Below, piece after piece: positions 8,275 to 16,805 of a stretch of DNA of 64,000 bases. The stretch comes from Undibacterium sp. YM2 (GTDB lineage Bacteria; Pseudomonadota; Gammaproteobacteria; Burkholderiales; Burkholderiaceae_D), in NCBI RefSeq assembly GCF_009937975.1, contig NZ_AP018442.1:1-64000 (forward strand), written 5' to 3'. Below the pieces are notes generated by a model, which searched no databases, was not told where the DNA came from, and was given only the letters and a program-made list of their open reading frames with translations. Within the stretch, counting starts at the first letter, position 1. Every line of letters begins with the position of its first letter. The position numbers and the translations under genes were made by a program.

Positions 8275-9468
8275 CTAGTTACCTTGGGATCTCCGAATAT
8301 GCACCTGGTCGCGGTTTTCTTTGTGACGTAGCTTTTCTTCATCATGCAAATATTTCGAGGTAGTAGCGATGGAGTTGTGCCGGGCATTCGCCTTGATCGT
8401 CACGATGTTCATGCCGGCCTGTGCCTGGTGGGTGAGGGCGGTATGCCGCATCCAATGTGTAGAGGCATCACGTAATCTGGCAGAAATATCAAACTGTTCC
8501 CGCAGATCAGCCTCGGCCGCTGCCTTGCGCATGGTTTTTGTTACTGTCCGATAAATGACGCTGTCACTAAGCCGGTCTTCACTTGGGCCATTACTGCGGA
8601 AGAACAGCGCTATTTTTTCTCCAGGGGAGGGGAGGCGAGTGAGTCCGTTCAATACCCGATAGCGCTTAATCCAGCCCAGCAATTCTGGCGTAATTGGGAT
8701 TTCCCCTTCTTTATCACCTTTACCTACAACATGCCACCACCAGTATCCATCATCATCTTGACGTAGATCACCCATGGTCGCCTGTGCCACGTCTGAGAGG
8801 CGCGCAGCAGTGACATAGAGTAGGCTGAAGAGCATTTGGATACGCAGTTTGTCGCGTTGCTGTCTGTCGGTTATTTCCGGCCAGGTTTCCAGCCAATCCC
8901 AAAAGAATTCCCACGTAGTCATTGGCAAATAACGGCTAGGGCGTTTGATTTGACTTGATCTTTTCTGGCGGACGATGGCTAGCGGGTTGCCAGCCAGATA
9001 CCTGGCGTTGACTAACCAGATCATCATGGCGTTTAAGATGACCTTCGCTTGCTTGATGCTGCTTGGCTTGAGGGGGGCACGCAGGGGAGCCCATTCTGGT
9101 GACTCCCTTTCCACTCTGGCTGTGCTTATCCAATGCGTCGGCGGGTTGGCCAGGAATTTAAAGTAATCCTCAAAATCATCTGTCACCAGACTGGATAAGG
9201 GTTTTTTTTGTTCCAGGACTGCCCACAGTAACAGCCGCAGAGATTCTTTTTCATAGGCACGGTAGGTATGCGATTCCGCATCAAAATTCCGCAACCAGGC
9301 TTTGATAGCTTCTGAATCGTTACTTGCCGTAATCCATGGCGTCAACGTTGCCCGGTTGATGCCTGATGTTCCGTCGAGACTGGACGCGGGGGTATTGTCC
9401 AGTTTGCTTAGGGCAAAGAAGGGTGCTGGTGCAGCTGTTTCGTCTATCTCTGGCATGGGTTCAGTCAA
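8275..9468 (-). CDS. Tyrosine recombinase / integrase
   Basis: Site-specific recombinase that cuts and rejoins DNA through a tyrosine. The N-terminal half has a SAM-like core-binding domain (SHTYRAYEKESLRLLLWAVLEQ). The catalytic part shows the first arginine in TAARLSDVAQ, the HWMRHTALTH box (H-x-x-R), the later histidine in NARHNSIATTSKYLH and the tyrosine in TSKYLHDE, so all the expected residues are there. The length (397 aa) is normal. It begins at a TTG (9468), with an ATG four codons in as an alternative, 31 bp after the Fic gene on the same strand. Because it lies inside a plasmid region it may act in resolution or in moving this module. No att site was identified. Confidence 0.9.
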   Translation of the reverse strand: MTEPMPEIDETAAPAPFFALSKLDNTPASSLDGTSGINRATLTPWITASNDSEAIKAWLRNFDAESHTYRAYEKESLRLLLWAVLEQKKPLSSLVTDDFEDYFKFLANPPTHWISTARVERESPEWAPLRAPLKPSSIKQAKVILNAMMIWLVNARYLAGNPLAIVRQKRSSQIKRPSRYLPMTTWEFFWDWLETWPEITDRQQRDKLRIQMLFSLLYVTAARLSDVAQATMGDLRQDDDGYWWWHVVGKGDKEGEIPITPELLGWIKRYRVLNGLTRLPSPGEKIALFFRSNGPSEDRLSDSVIYRTVTKTMRKAAAEADLREQFDISARLRDASTHWMRHTALTHQAQAGMNIVTIKANARHNSIATTSKYLHDEEKLRHKENRDQVHIRRSQGN

Positions 9469-9499
9469 TTCGTCTGCTCGATCATAAAGTGAATCTCAA

Positions 9500-10900
9500 T
9501 CACGTCGCACCGCCATGTTTCTCCTGCCAGGCCGCAAACTCCAGAGGTCTGAGACCAAAACGAACAGCATTGCCGGCATGCAGGGTTTTGAATTCGGCCA
9601 ATGCTAATTCGGTGAAATGATCCTTGTCCGCTTCGGCAACCTGAGCAGGTATTTTGGCACGTATGACCTTTTCTGTGGCAGATGCGTCGCTGCGAACGAT
9701 GGTGGCCACAAGCTCTGCCAGCGCCTGGCGGTAGCGCAGTCGAAAGATATCTGGTGGAATCAGGTTTTGTTTCACGGCGACATATTGCTGACAAGAGCGT
9801 TCATACGCCCACACAAAAACATCGAGCAAAAGGTCGACGCGATTTAGCTCATACACCCCAAGCATGGCATCGACATAGGCTTGCTGCGGCACATCGATAA
9901 AGGACAGGGGGCACAGGTTGTGGCGGATGAAAGGAATATTGGCTGCCAGCCTTGACACGCGTTTATTGACGTCTTCAAAGGGCTGCAGATAGGGTAGGTG
10001 GACCATCAGGAAAAAGGCTTGCTCGAACGGATCCTGAATCTCAGCAGCCATCTTGATGACTATGCCAAATAATTCTTCCAGGCGCTGTGGCAAGGCGACA
10101 GGCAAATACACACTGCCGCCTATTTCCACGGCACGGCTACGGATACGGCCACAAGCCGAAGGATCCGCCATTAATCCATCCGACAAGAAGGCATGCAAGG
10201 CAATAATCGTGTCCGTATTGAGTTGTGCATGCTCTGGATTGCACACCAGATATTCGATGGCCTCTTTGTGGTTCAGGATCATCTGGGTTTCAAATGCATT
10301 CTTACCTTCGGCAGCCTGGCCGAATTCGATCAGCCGCTCTGTATCGAGACGACTGTAGGTGTTCCCTTCGAGTTGTGAAGAGGCCCATGACAGATCGATT
10401 AACAAGCGATTCAGCACGTCGCGGGCGAAGGTGCCAGCGGGGGCCTGTTCAGCTGGCGAACGTCCCAGCTTGTGTAGTTGCTCGCGCAGGCCCAGTGGGA
10501 CGTAAGCTGTCAGGTTGGGGTGGTACTGTTCAAGAAATTCGAGTTTGTAGCCAACCGGCGTACGTACCTGACGTGGCTGACGCACGTAGGCTTTAATCTT
10601 CTCGCTTTCCGGTGAAGTGGGTACATACATTTCGGAAGATAGGGTGCCTGCCGTCGTGAGCTGATCGTCATTTGATGCAGCTGGACCTGTTTGGCGGCGC
10701 ATATAGCGTAATGCACGACTTACCCCGCTCGATTGAATACGGCCTTGCTCGATGAGGAGGGCCAGTCGACGCTGTAAGGTGCGGCGTGGAATTTGATCAC
10801 TGAGGGCTTGTAAGAGGGCGTCTATGCCAATACCGTTGTCGTACAAGGAAATCAGCTCAACCAGGTGGTCTAGCTCTTGGGGGAGGGTGGGTTTTGGCAT
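9500..10900 (-). CDS. Fic-domain protein with altered active site
   Basis: Fic-family protein; active members transfer AMP or similar groups to target proteins. The N-terminal 70 residues look like a winged helix (GIGIDALLQALSDQIPRRTLQRRLALLIEQGRIQ), so it may bind DNA. An inhibitory-helix type motif is visible in SSQLEGN. The Fic core reads YLQPFEDVNKRVSRLAANIPF: the usual HPFxxGNGR is changed, with Gln in place of the catalytic His and Val-Asn-Lys in place of Gly-Asn-Gly. Either this subfamily uses different chemistry or it is a binding module only. A strong inverted repeat lies just upstream of the gene and suggests autoregulation. It lies 31 bp before the recombinase gene. Confidence 0.83.
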   Translation of the reverse strand: MPKPTLPQELDHLVELISLYDNGIGIDALLQALSDQIPRRTLQRRLALLIEQGRIQSSGVSRALRYMRRQTGPAASNDDQLTTAGTLSSEMYVPTSPESEKIKAYVRQPRQVRTPVGYKLEFLEQYHPNLTAYVPLGLREQLHKLGRSPAEQAPAGTFARDVLNRLLIDLSWASSQLEGNTYSRLDTERLIEFGQAAEGKNAFETQMILNHKEAIEYLVCNPEHAQLNTDTIIALHAFLSDGLMADPSACGRIRSRAVEIGGSVYLPVALPQRLEELFGIVIKMAAEIQDPFEQAFFLMVHLPYLQPFEDVNKRVSRLAANIPFIRHNLCPLSFIDVPQQAYVDAMLGVYELNRVDLLLDVFVWAYERSCQQYVAVKQNLIPPDIFRLRYRQALAELVATIVRSDASATEKVIRAKIPAQVAEADKDHFTELALAEFKTLHAGNAVRFGLRPLEFAAWQEKHGGAT

Positions 10901-10934
10901 TTTGGGGTAGGCATAGTGCTGTTCATGCCATTAT

Positions 10935-10997
10935 CGCGCCAAATAAAGTGGCGCGCAAATGAATTTGTGCCATTTTATGTGCCAGATTGTTGGCGCG
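10935..10997. promoter_or_regulatory. Operator-like inverted repeat upstream of fic
   Basis: CGCGCCA (10935-10941) and TGGCGCG (10949-10955) are perfect arms around 7 bp; a third half-site TGGCGCG is at 10991-10997. They stand 35-97 bp upstream of the Fic gene start, in the promoter zone. The winged-helix N-terminus of the Fic protein is the obvious candidate binder (inference). Confidence 0.5.
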
Positions 10998-11440
10998 AGA
11001 TACCCATGTGGACTATTAGTCAACTTAATGCAACTGCAAGGACTTCACGTGTCAGGCCTTACGGTATGAACAACTGATAAGTCACTGCACGCAACCGTAG
11101 TCCGACACATTGCAGAGCAGAGTGTTATAACGAAGAAATGAAAAAGCCACGATCTCTCGGCCGAGGCTTGGTATTACCCTCCGGTGAAACTTAAAACATC
11201 GATAATCTGACGATTGAAGGGTTAGCAGCTACCTAATCAGCCACTTTCTGCTCTTTACAAGCTGACCATGACGGGCCTACGCGTGTCTATCTGGATTTCA
11301 AGAGCGTGGAGACTCAAACATACTCACTTAGAATACGGTTATACCTACCTAAATAAGCAAACAGCATCAATTTGCGCACCGGGAACAATATTCCAAATGT
11401 GTTGGCGCGCAGAAAATAAGGTGATGCCAGTCGCCAAAGA
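10998..11440. other. Intergenic region between fic and the ubiquitin-like operon
   Basis: No gene I can support. A plus-strand frame at 11268-11645 overlaps the DUF6527 gene on the other strand and has no family character. A short GC hairpin near 11150-11170 could end the leftward operon, but it is weak. Confidence 0.4.
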
Positions 11441-11926
11441 TCAACGAAAAATGTTTTTCAGCGCAGTCATCAGTTGTCGCAAAGTCATATTTCTAGTTGG
11501 GCTACTGTTGTCGACATTACTTCTCGAACTAAGGGGCATTCCAGGGGACGCCCGAGAAGAGCCGCTTTTCTGTCCATCGTTGTCTTGGTCAAGCATACGT
11601 TTAAGATCAAGAGCATCTTTTTGTTGCACACGCTTGATCCTCTGAGCACTCAGTTTTGGCAGCCAACGAATGCCGTTATGCTCGATAAAATAGTGAGACT
11701 TACAATCGTAGTTCCAATTCCCGATAGATGGGAGCAACGATACGAGTTCCCCTTCCTTGAAGAGGTGCCACTCTGCATGAGAAAGAGGAGTGACAACCTC
11801 TTCCTTACAGCCGCAAGCGCATAAATGAGAGCAAATTCTAAAGCGTTCACTAATATACAGCACACCTTCTTCGAGTTGGTCGGGTACATGCTGCACATAC
11901 TTTGGGCGAATGGCTACTAGTCTCAT
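11441..11926 (-). CDS. DUF6527-family protein
   Basis: Third gene of the ubiquitin-like operon. It opens with VPDQLEEGVLYISERF, a cysteine cluster HLCACGCKEEVVTPL and the signature PSIGNWNYDCKSHYFIEHNGIRWLP, which I recognise as DUF6527. In known operons of this kind such proteins accompany E1 and Ub-like genes and have been suggested to process or remove the Ub-like protein; that role is from the literature and not visible here. After about residue 105 it has a low-complexity Ser/Asn tail and a short basic end. Its ATG overlaps the E1 stop codon (TAATG), so translation is coupled. Confidence 0.78.
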   Translation of the reverse strand: MRLVAIRPKYVQHVPDQLEEGVLYISERFRICSHLCACGCKEEVVTPLSHAEWHLFKEGELVSLLPSIGNWNYDCKSHYFIEHNGIRWLPKLSAQRIKRVQQKDALDLKRMLDQDNDGQKSGSSRASPGMPLSSRSNVDNSSPTRNMTLRQLMTALKNIFR

Positions 11927-13149
11927 TATTTTTTTCCAGTCGAGCGTTCCTCGCGCGCCAGCGAGGTAGTGGCAACGGTGAACACGATCTGATGCGCGCG
12001 CATGGCGTCCTCATAGAAACCAAAAATCTGCTTCCACCTGATGACAGCCAATTGCGCATTCAGTGCATTCAGATCTGCAATCTGGATGTTCTTACGGTAA
12101 AGAGCATCCTCGTTGTCATCGGTTGTGGGCAGACACATTTCTAGATGGTTGTACTTCGACTTCGTTCCTGCGGTTACACGGCAAGTGCCATCAAGCAGGG
12201 CCGTTTCTGCATTCAGATCAACGTCCATACCAACATCAACAAATGGAATCGACATCGACCGCAGATAATCCGATACCAGTTTTCGTGCAGGCCCTTTGTC
12301 GACAGAGATGAAAACAAAATCAAACGGTTCGAGTTCAGCGATATTTGCGGCGTCGATGAAATAGGGATGCGGAACTATGCCCTTATGCATCGGGTCGTAA
12401 GCTTGATGGAAATAATCAACCTTCTTCAAATGCGCAGCGATCTTCTCACGGGTTGCTGCACCCGGCGCGCGGAAAGCGTTATGTTGTTTGAAGTCGTCAC
12501 CATCGAAGAGATGAATTTCAGCTACTGGGGTTTTAGCGACCTGGTCCAGGATGTAAGCTCCAGTTCCACCTGCGCCGATAATGCCGATTTTCAGGCCTTT
12601 CAGGCGATTAGATACTGCAACGATCTCAGAACGAACCGATGCAGTATCTGCGTAGCGGAAGACCGATTCTGAGTCTTGGGATTCGACGATCTTCCGCGTG
12701 TAAGCCGTAACGTCTGGATCAATGACACGTGCTTGACTTTCGATAAGTGTCACATAGTGCGTGATCTTCTCGAAATGATCGGGGTAGCCAGTGTTCATGT
12801 ACTCCTCAGGCTTGTTCGAGAACTGGAATTTTGTGGAGCAGCCGTCCACTGGCGTAGCAGGCTGCTCAGTGGTACTAGCTACCAGTTCTGTCAGAGGTGT
12901 TCCGTCTGCACGGCACGGGAATCCACCGGACCACCAGACCTGATGATTATCTGCGATGGAATTCGGAGCCAAGATAGTGTCCCCGTTCTCCATATATTTG
13001 CAGACCATCGTTGCACGTGCGATATCGCGTTGGGTAGTGACATATGGAACAGAATACACCAGAAGATGCTGCTGGCGCACTTCTACTTCCAACCCGAGGT
13101 CTTTCAGTTGCTGAAGACCAGAATCAGGAGCGATTGGTTTTACGGACAC
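11926..13149 (-). CDS. ThiF/E1-like activating enzyme with N-terminal E2-like region
   Basis: Adenylates and transfers a ubiquitin-like protein. The C-terminal half is a ThiF/MoeB fold: nucleotide-binding GIIGAGGTGAYILDQVA, then HLFDGDDFKQHNAFRAPGAA and the strand FVFISVDKGPARKLV, with the VDVGMDV turn near the active site. The N-terminal 150 residues (YSVPYVTTQRDIARATMVCKYM... HQVWWSGGFPC) match the extra domain seen in this E1 subfamily (DUF6791-like), thought to be E2-related; Cys in GGFPC is a candidate acceptor. The start is placed at a GTG (13149) because GGGGAGGA precedes it; the frame runs back to 13173. It overlaps the multi-ubiquitin gene by 26 nt and the next gene by 1 nt. Confidence 0.85.
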   Translation of the reverse strand: MSVKPIAPDSGLQQLKDLGLEVEVRQQHLLVYSVPYVTTQRDIARATMVCKYMENGDTILAPNSIADNHQVWWSGGFPCRADGTPLTELVASTTEQPATPVDGCSTKFQFSNKPEEYMNTGYPDHFEKITHYVTLIESQARVIDPDVTAYTRKIVESQDSESVFRYADTASVRSEIVAVSNRLKGLKIGIIGAGGTGAYILDQVAKTPVAEIHLFDGDDFKQHNAFRAPGAATREKIAAHLKKVDYFHQAYDPMHKGIVPHPYFIDAANIAELEPFDFVFISVDKGPARKLVSDYLRSMSIPFVDVGMDVDLNAETALLDGTCRVTAGTKSKYNHLEMCLPTTDDNEDALYRKNIQIADLNALNAQLAVIRWKQIFGFYEDAMRAHQIVFTVATTSLAREERSTGKK

Positions 13150-14065
13150 GGAAATCCTCCCCATCTTCAACACCTTCGGTTTGATTTGGAGCGAGGGTGC
13201 CGGTCTGGCCGCTCAGCGTAGTGTATGACACTGTGTACAGGAACTCGAAGGTAGCGTTTGGTTCTGCCAGGCGAACCAGGTCTTCGTAGCTGATACGCTC
13301 GCCTTTGAACGAACGTGGTTTGCTGTTGACGAAGAAGAGATGCAGTTCGGGATCGCTCTTAGCGACCGTGATTACATGGCCATCCATTATGCCTGCATCA
13401 CGCAAGGTGCGATCGCCAGCTAGAACGATGCCGCCCTGGTTGCCATCGCGCATTATGTAGTATTCCGTGAATACGCGAATGTCATCAGGCAGAATCCGGC
13501 GGATGGCTTCGTTAACGCGCATTAGCATTGGCAGACGTATAGAGCGCTGTTCACCGTTGAAGACGGCGGTCACTTCAAAGAAGCGGTCTTGTTCCTCGTT
13601 TTGGTCGCGCTCGACAGTGAAAAACACTTCATTCGGCTGGAGAATGATGATGTCGTGATCTTCGACAAGAGCATCTGGAATACCTTCCAGATCAGCCCAG
13701 AGATCTAGGTGTGAACTGCCCACGAGCGCTTTGATTTGGGCGCCCGTGGCTTTAGTGTGGGCGTGCTGTTCGTGCAGCAGTTTGACGTCCTGGTCGTTCA
13801 GATTGAACGTGATCGCGTTGCGACGAATTGGATTCTCAGGAAACTTGGGATCATTCACACCGATGCTGAAGATTTCGCCGCCGCGCAGGAACATCAAGTC
13901 CGACGGGTTGACTGGAACATCAGGCTCACGTGGAACTTCCAGATAGAGCTGATCCAGTTCTGTGATGGCTGCGAGAGCGTGCAGTAAGTTGCCACGTGTA
14001 GCGCCAGGGATGACCTGATGCTGTTGGCCGTCGATATTAATGGTAATACGTTTTTGGGTTGGCAT
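13124..14065 (-). CDS. Multi-ubiquitin-domain protein
   Basis: Ubiquitin-like substrate of the operon, with four beta-grasp units in a row. They begin near KRITINIDGQQHQVI, NAITFNLNDQDVKL, FFEVTAVFNGEQRSI and LHLFFVNSKPRSFKG. The last ends in YTVSYTTLSGQTGTLAPNQTEGVEDGEDFRVRKTNRS, the typical multi-ubiquitin (PF14452-like) finish. There is no Gly-Gly tail, so either a processed or a non-standard C-terminus is used. The start at 14065 (MPTQKR) gives the expected N-terminus; the frame is open back to 14134 but without a ribosome site. It is first in a three-gene overlapping operon and divergent from a WYL regulator. Confidence 0.85.
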   Translation of the reverse strand: MPTQKRITINIDGQQHQVIPGATRGNLLHALAAITELDQLYLEVPREPDVPVNPSDLMFLRGGEIFSIGVNDPKFPENPIRRNAITFNLNDQDVKLLHEQHAHTKATGAQIKALVGSSHLDLWADLEGIPDALVEDHDIIILQPNEVFFTVERDQNEEQDRFFEVTAVFNGEQRSIRLPMLMRVNEAIRRILPDDIRVFTEYYIMRDGNQGGIVLAGDRTLRDAGIMDGHVITVAKSDPELHLFFVNSKPRSFKGERISYEDLVRLAEPNATFEFLYTVSYTTLSGQTGTLAPNQTEGVEDGEDFRVRKTNRS

Positions 14066-14223
14066 AGATAGTCGTCTTTCATCAAAGATGGGGGCCGGAG
14101 CTGGCCGATGAGTTAACTGTATCAGCATATTCATTATGTGGCAATAAAAATTATCACGTCATATTTTATTTTATAGAAAGTTAGACTAATGTATAATCGC
14201 GAGCTACCTTGGGGGAGTTGTTT
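14066..14223. promoter_or_regulatory. Divergent promoter region, ubiquitin-like operon / WYL regulator
   Basis: AT-rich gap between two divergent genes. Plus strand: -10 box TATAAT at 14192-14197, preceded by a short palindrome TTAGACTAA at 14181-14189 inside the promoter spacer, a plausible operator for the WYL protein. Leader: GGGGGAG at 14211-14217 before the ATG at 14224. Confidence 0.5.
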
Positions 14224-15108
14224 ATGGAATTGCAGCGCGATACGCAACGGGAACGCCTGTTTTACATTGATTTTTTAGCATTTTTTATCGGCCAGGTTGC
14301 GCGAAAGGACTTGGTAACCCGCTTCGGCATCAGTGAGCCCGCCGCGACAAAGGACCTGTCACTTTATGCAGAGATGGCCCCAACCATGTTGGAATATGAC
14401 CTGCGGCAGCGCTGCTATGTCTATGCCGGCGGAACTCCACTCTTCACCCATGATGTTGACCAATCGCTGTATTCCCTCTCTGGTGAACGCGCAATTGCGC
14501 TCAACTCGGAGCATGCCAAGCGGTTGTCGAGCAGCGTGCAGGCTTCAATAAAGAGGAAAGTGCCGGTAAGCCTTGTCGCCGCGCTTACCCGTGCGATGTA
14601 TCAACATAAGCAGATTTCAGCAACTTATGCCTCACTTGAAAGCGGCGCAGGTGAGCGCACCTTGTCGCCAGCGGCGTTGGTCCATGATGGTCTGCGTTGG
14701 CATATTCGCTGTTTCAACCATGCGAAGGGAAGGTTCACGGATTTCAACCTCGCACGCTTCCATGCGGTAGCCGAGAGTGGTCCTTCGGAAAAATCGATAG
14801 ACCAAGATCCCGAGTGGACCAAGGAAGTAGCAGTTATCCTTGGACCGCATCCAAAAGCAGAACATCCAGAAACTATCCGCTTCGACTATGACATGGAAGG
14901 TGAGACCAAAATAGTTGCGATGAGCTTGTGCTTGGTACCTTACTTCCTCCGACATTGGCATATCGACACTACACCGACTGGTACTAAGAACCCGAAAGAA
15001 TATCAACTATTCCTACTGAATCGACAGGAGCTAATTGATCAATACGTTACGGGCTGGGCATTCGACGCTGACGTAGCCAAAGACGCGCCAATCGCTGTTT
15101 GTGAATAA
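14224..15108 (+). CDS. WYL-domain transcriptional regulator (CapW/BrxR-like)
   Basis: Probable repressor of the adjacent operon. The N-terminus forms a winged helix (FFIGQVARKDLVTRFGISEPAATKDLSLYAEM), the middle a WYL-type ligand-binding fold (LSPAALVHDGLRWHIRCFNHAKGRFTDFNLARF) and the end a WCX-like domain (RFDYDMEGETKIVAMSLCLVPYFLRHW). This three-part order matches CapW/BrxR regulators that control CBASS and BREX phage-defence operons. The ATG at 14224 is used because GGGGGAG lies six bases upstream; the frame also has a TTG at 14209. Its divergent position beside the ubiquitin-like operon suggests it senses nucleic acid or damage and lifts repression (inference). Confidence 0.82.
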   Translation: MELQRDTQRERLFYIDFLAFFIGQVARKDLVTRFGISEPAATKDLSLYAEMAPTMLEYDLRQRCYVYAGGTPLFTHDVDQSLYSLSGERAIALNSEHAKRLSSSVQASIKRKVPVSLVAALTRAMYQHKQISATYASLESGAGERTLSPAALVHDGLRWHIRCFNHAKGRFTDFNLARFHAVAESGPSEKSIDQDPEWTKEVAVILGPHPKAEHPETIRFDYDMEGETKIVAMSLCLVPYFLRHWHIDTTPTGTKNPKEYQLFLLNRQELIDQYVTGWAFDADVAKDAPIAVCE

Positions 15109-15123
15109 AGTTTGTAGGGAGTG

Positions 15124-15140
15124 CGAGGCGTCTAGCCTCG
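15124..15140 (+). terminator. Weak hairpin after the WYL gene
   Basis: CGAGGC (15124-15129) pairs with GCCTCG (15135-15140) around GTCTA, followed by ATTTC. It is placed 16 bp after the stop codon but has only a short T run. Confidence 0.4.
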
Positions 15141-15213
15141 ATTTCCTGAACCGTGTTCGTGACTAAAGACACATCTCGTCAAAATCGCTGCGTTCAAACG
15201 CAGCTTTCCGTTT

Positions 15214-15268
15214 GAGCATTCATGCGGACAAAAAACGTCGAGGAAAAGGTCGACGCGATGTAGCTCAT
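15214..15268 (-). pseudogene. Short Fic-gene scar
   Basis: About 55 bp match the coding strand of the Fic gene around 9798-9852, sharing AAAAGGTCGACGCGAT and flanking blocks (GAGC-TTCAT, ACAAAAA, TAGCTCAT) with scattered differences. Nothing else of the gene remains. It looks like a leftover of a related Fic gene or a recombination junction. Confidence 0.5.
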
Positions 15269-15331
15269 TGAGCTTCCCTCGGTAATTAGTTCACCATAAG
15301 GTGAATGTTATGCAGCCAGATCCTCTTGATT

Positions 15332-15533
15332 TTACTTGTTCATCCAGTCTTCGAGATATTGCACTGGCGAACGATAACCTAATGTTGAGTGCTGGCGGGT
15401 TCGATTATAAAAAACTTCAATATATTCAAAGCTTGCTGCCTTCATCGCATCATGGGTTGCGTAACGAATTCCATGATAACGCTCATTCTTGAAGCTATTA
15501 AACCAGCTCTCGGAAGGAGCGTTGACGCTCCTA
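15332..15533 (-). pseudogene. IS3-family transposase OrfB, C-terminal piece
   Basis: Read on the minus strand it gives NAPSESWFNSFKNERYHGIRYATHDAMK, then FEYIEVFYNRTRQHSTLGYRSPVQYLEDWMNK and a stop. This is the end of an IS3-group DDE transposase with the final catalytic Glu (in PSESWF). Its upstream half is found 1 kb away at 16529-16735, and the two would join at GNCWD-NAPSESW. A degraded IS110 gene sits between them. Confidence 0.85.
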
Positions 15534-15535
15534 TG

Positions 15536-16503
15536 TCAAGAAGTGACTGAAGCTGCTACCAAACCTGCCAAGATAAATGGATAAAGCTCTCGGATAATGT
15601 AACGTTTCAAACAACGTTGAATTTCTTTATTGGACATTCCTTCTGCTGTGCGGCGCTCCACATATGCCCTGGTACGTGGCTCACTTCTCATTCGCACTAT
15701 GGCAATAGTCCACAAGGCGTTATTGGCCGATCGATCTCCACCACAGTTTAAACGATGCCGTACCGTTTTTCCTGACGATGCTGGAAGCGGGGATACCCCG
15801 CATAGTGCCGCCAAAGCTGCTTCACTATGAAGTCGTTCTGAATTATCGCCAACTACTGCAATCAAGGTAGCTGCAGTCTGAGGACCGACACCGAACTGTT
15901 CCCGGAGGTGAGGAGCATACTGCTTTGTTAGTTGCTCCAAAGTAGCATCAATCTGTCTTAATTCTTCTGCCAAGCGGAGCCAGCGCTGAGCCAATAATTT
16001 AAGTGTTTTAGTTAAGGCACGCAAAAGCGTCGTTTCCCCCAGGCTGCGGATACGTGCACATATTGCAGTGCAATCTTCAGGTTTGGTTTTCCAGAATCGC
16101 TCACGGATATCTTGTGGAGCACAAACAAGGATAGCACTTAACTGGTTAATCGCTTGTGTTTTAGCTTTGACGGCACTACGCCTGGCAATAGAGATCGCAC
16201 GCATGGCTTCAGCTGCCCCAGACTGAGCTTTGGGTATAGTGGTGCCGTACCAGCGAGGACTGAACGAGCAGCATTTTCTGCATCTGAAGGGTCGGATTTG
16301 CCTTCCAGTCTGCGTTTAGAACGATCTGGACGATTTACCTCCAGCACATCGATTCCTTGCTCGCGTAATACGCGAGCAAGGCCTGCACCATATGTGCCAG
16401 TTCCTTCCACACCTGCGCGTTTGACAGTGTCTAGTGAACATGCCCAAGCTATTAATTTCAAATAACCATTGGTATTTGTAGGTGTAGCAAGTGTTCCTAG
16501 CAA
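15536..16503 (-). pseudogene. IS110-family transposase, frameshifted and N-truncated
   Basis: IS110/IS116-type DEDD transposase remnant. The first part (16138-16503) has GVEGTGTYGAGLARVL and KSDPSDAENAARSVL, the conserved Glu and Asp boxes. The second part (15536-16204), in another frame, has the C-terminal transposase_20-type region (LREQFGVGPQTAATLIAVVGDN... FAALCGVSPLPASSGKTVRHRLNCGGDRSANNALW). The frame changes near 16200-16230. The extreme N-terminus with the first catalytic Asp is missing. It lies within the IS3 gene, so it either inserted there or was joined by later rearrangement. Confidence 0.85.
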
Positions 16504-16528
16504 CCTTCCAGTATGACTGATTATTACG

Positions 16529-16735
16529 TCAAGATGGGTGAGTGTCCCAGCAATTTCCTTTTCTGCTCATGCTGCAAATACATCCATACTTCGGCAGCGC
16601 ACGCTGATAGGAGGCGCTGGCGGACTGGCTCCCTCTATTTGAATGCACGATTAAGCCAGCTTCAGGTGCACGTTGTATAAGTGCCATTTGCATAAAATCT
16701 AGTTTGCATTCAATATACACAACAATCAAATACAA
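16529..16735 (-). pseudogene. IS3-family transposase OrfB, internal piece
   Basis: Contains ALIQRAPEAGLIVHSNRGSQSASASYQRALPKYG and SMSRKGNCWDT, the segment before the last catalytic Glu of IS3 OrfB. The usual HSDRGSQ is HSNRGSQ here, so the catalytic Asp is lost as well. It continues into the piece at 15332-15533 once the IS110 remnant is removed. Confidence 0.8.
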
Positions 16736-16757
16736 ACTTCATTATTAAAGTTTGTAT
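16730..16757. promoter_or_regulatory. Inverted repeat upstream of the helicase pair
   Basis: ATACAAACTT (16730-16739) and AAGTTTGTAT (16748-16757) are perfect arms around 8 bp, 49 bp before the next start codon. It may be an operator for the two-gene island, or a transcription block protecting it from IS read-through. Confidence 0.5.
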
Positions 16758-16805
16758 ATCGAATGTTTCTGCGATCTATAAAACAAATACGAAATCGAAA
16801 TTACA

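Noticed and set aside
11268..11645. 125-codon plus-strand frame
   Set aside because: Overlaps the well-supported DUF6527 gene on the other strand and has no family features.
12676..13221. 181-codon plus-strand frame
   Set aside because: Antisense to the E1-like gene, which has a clear protein signature.
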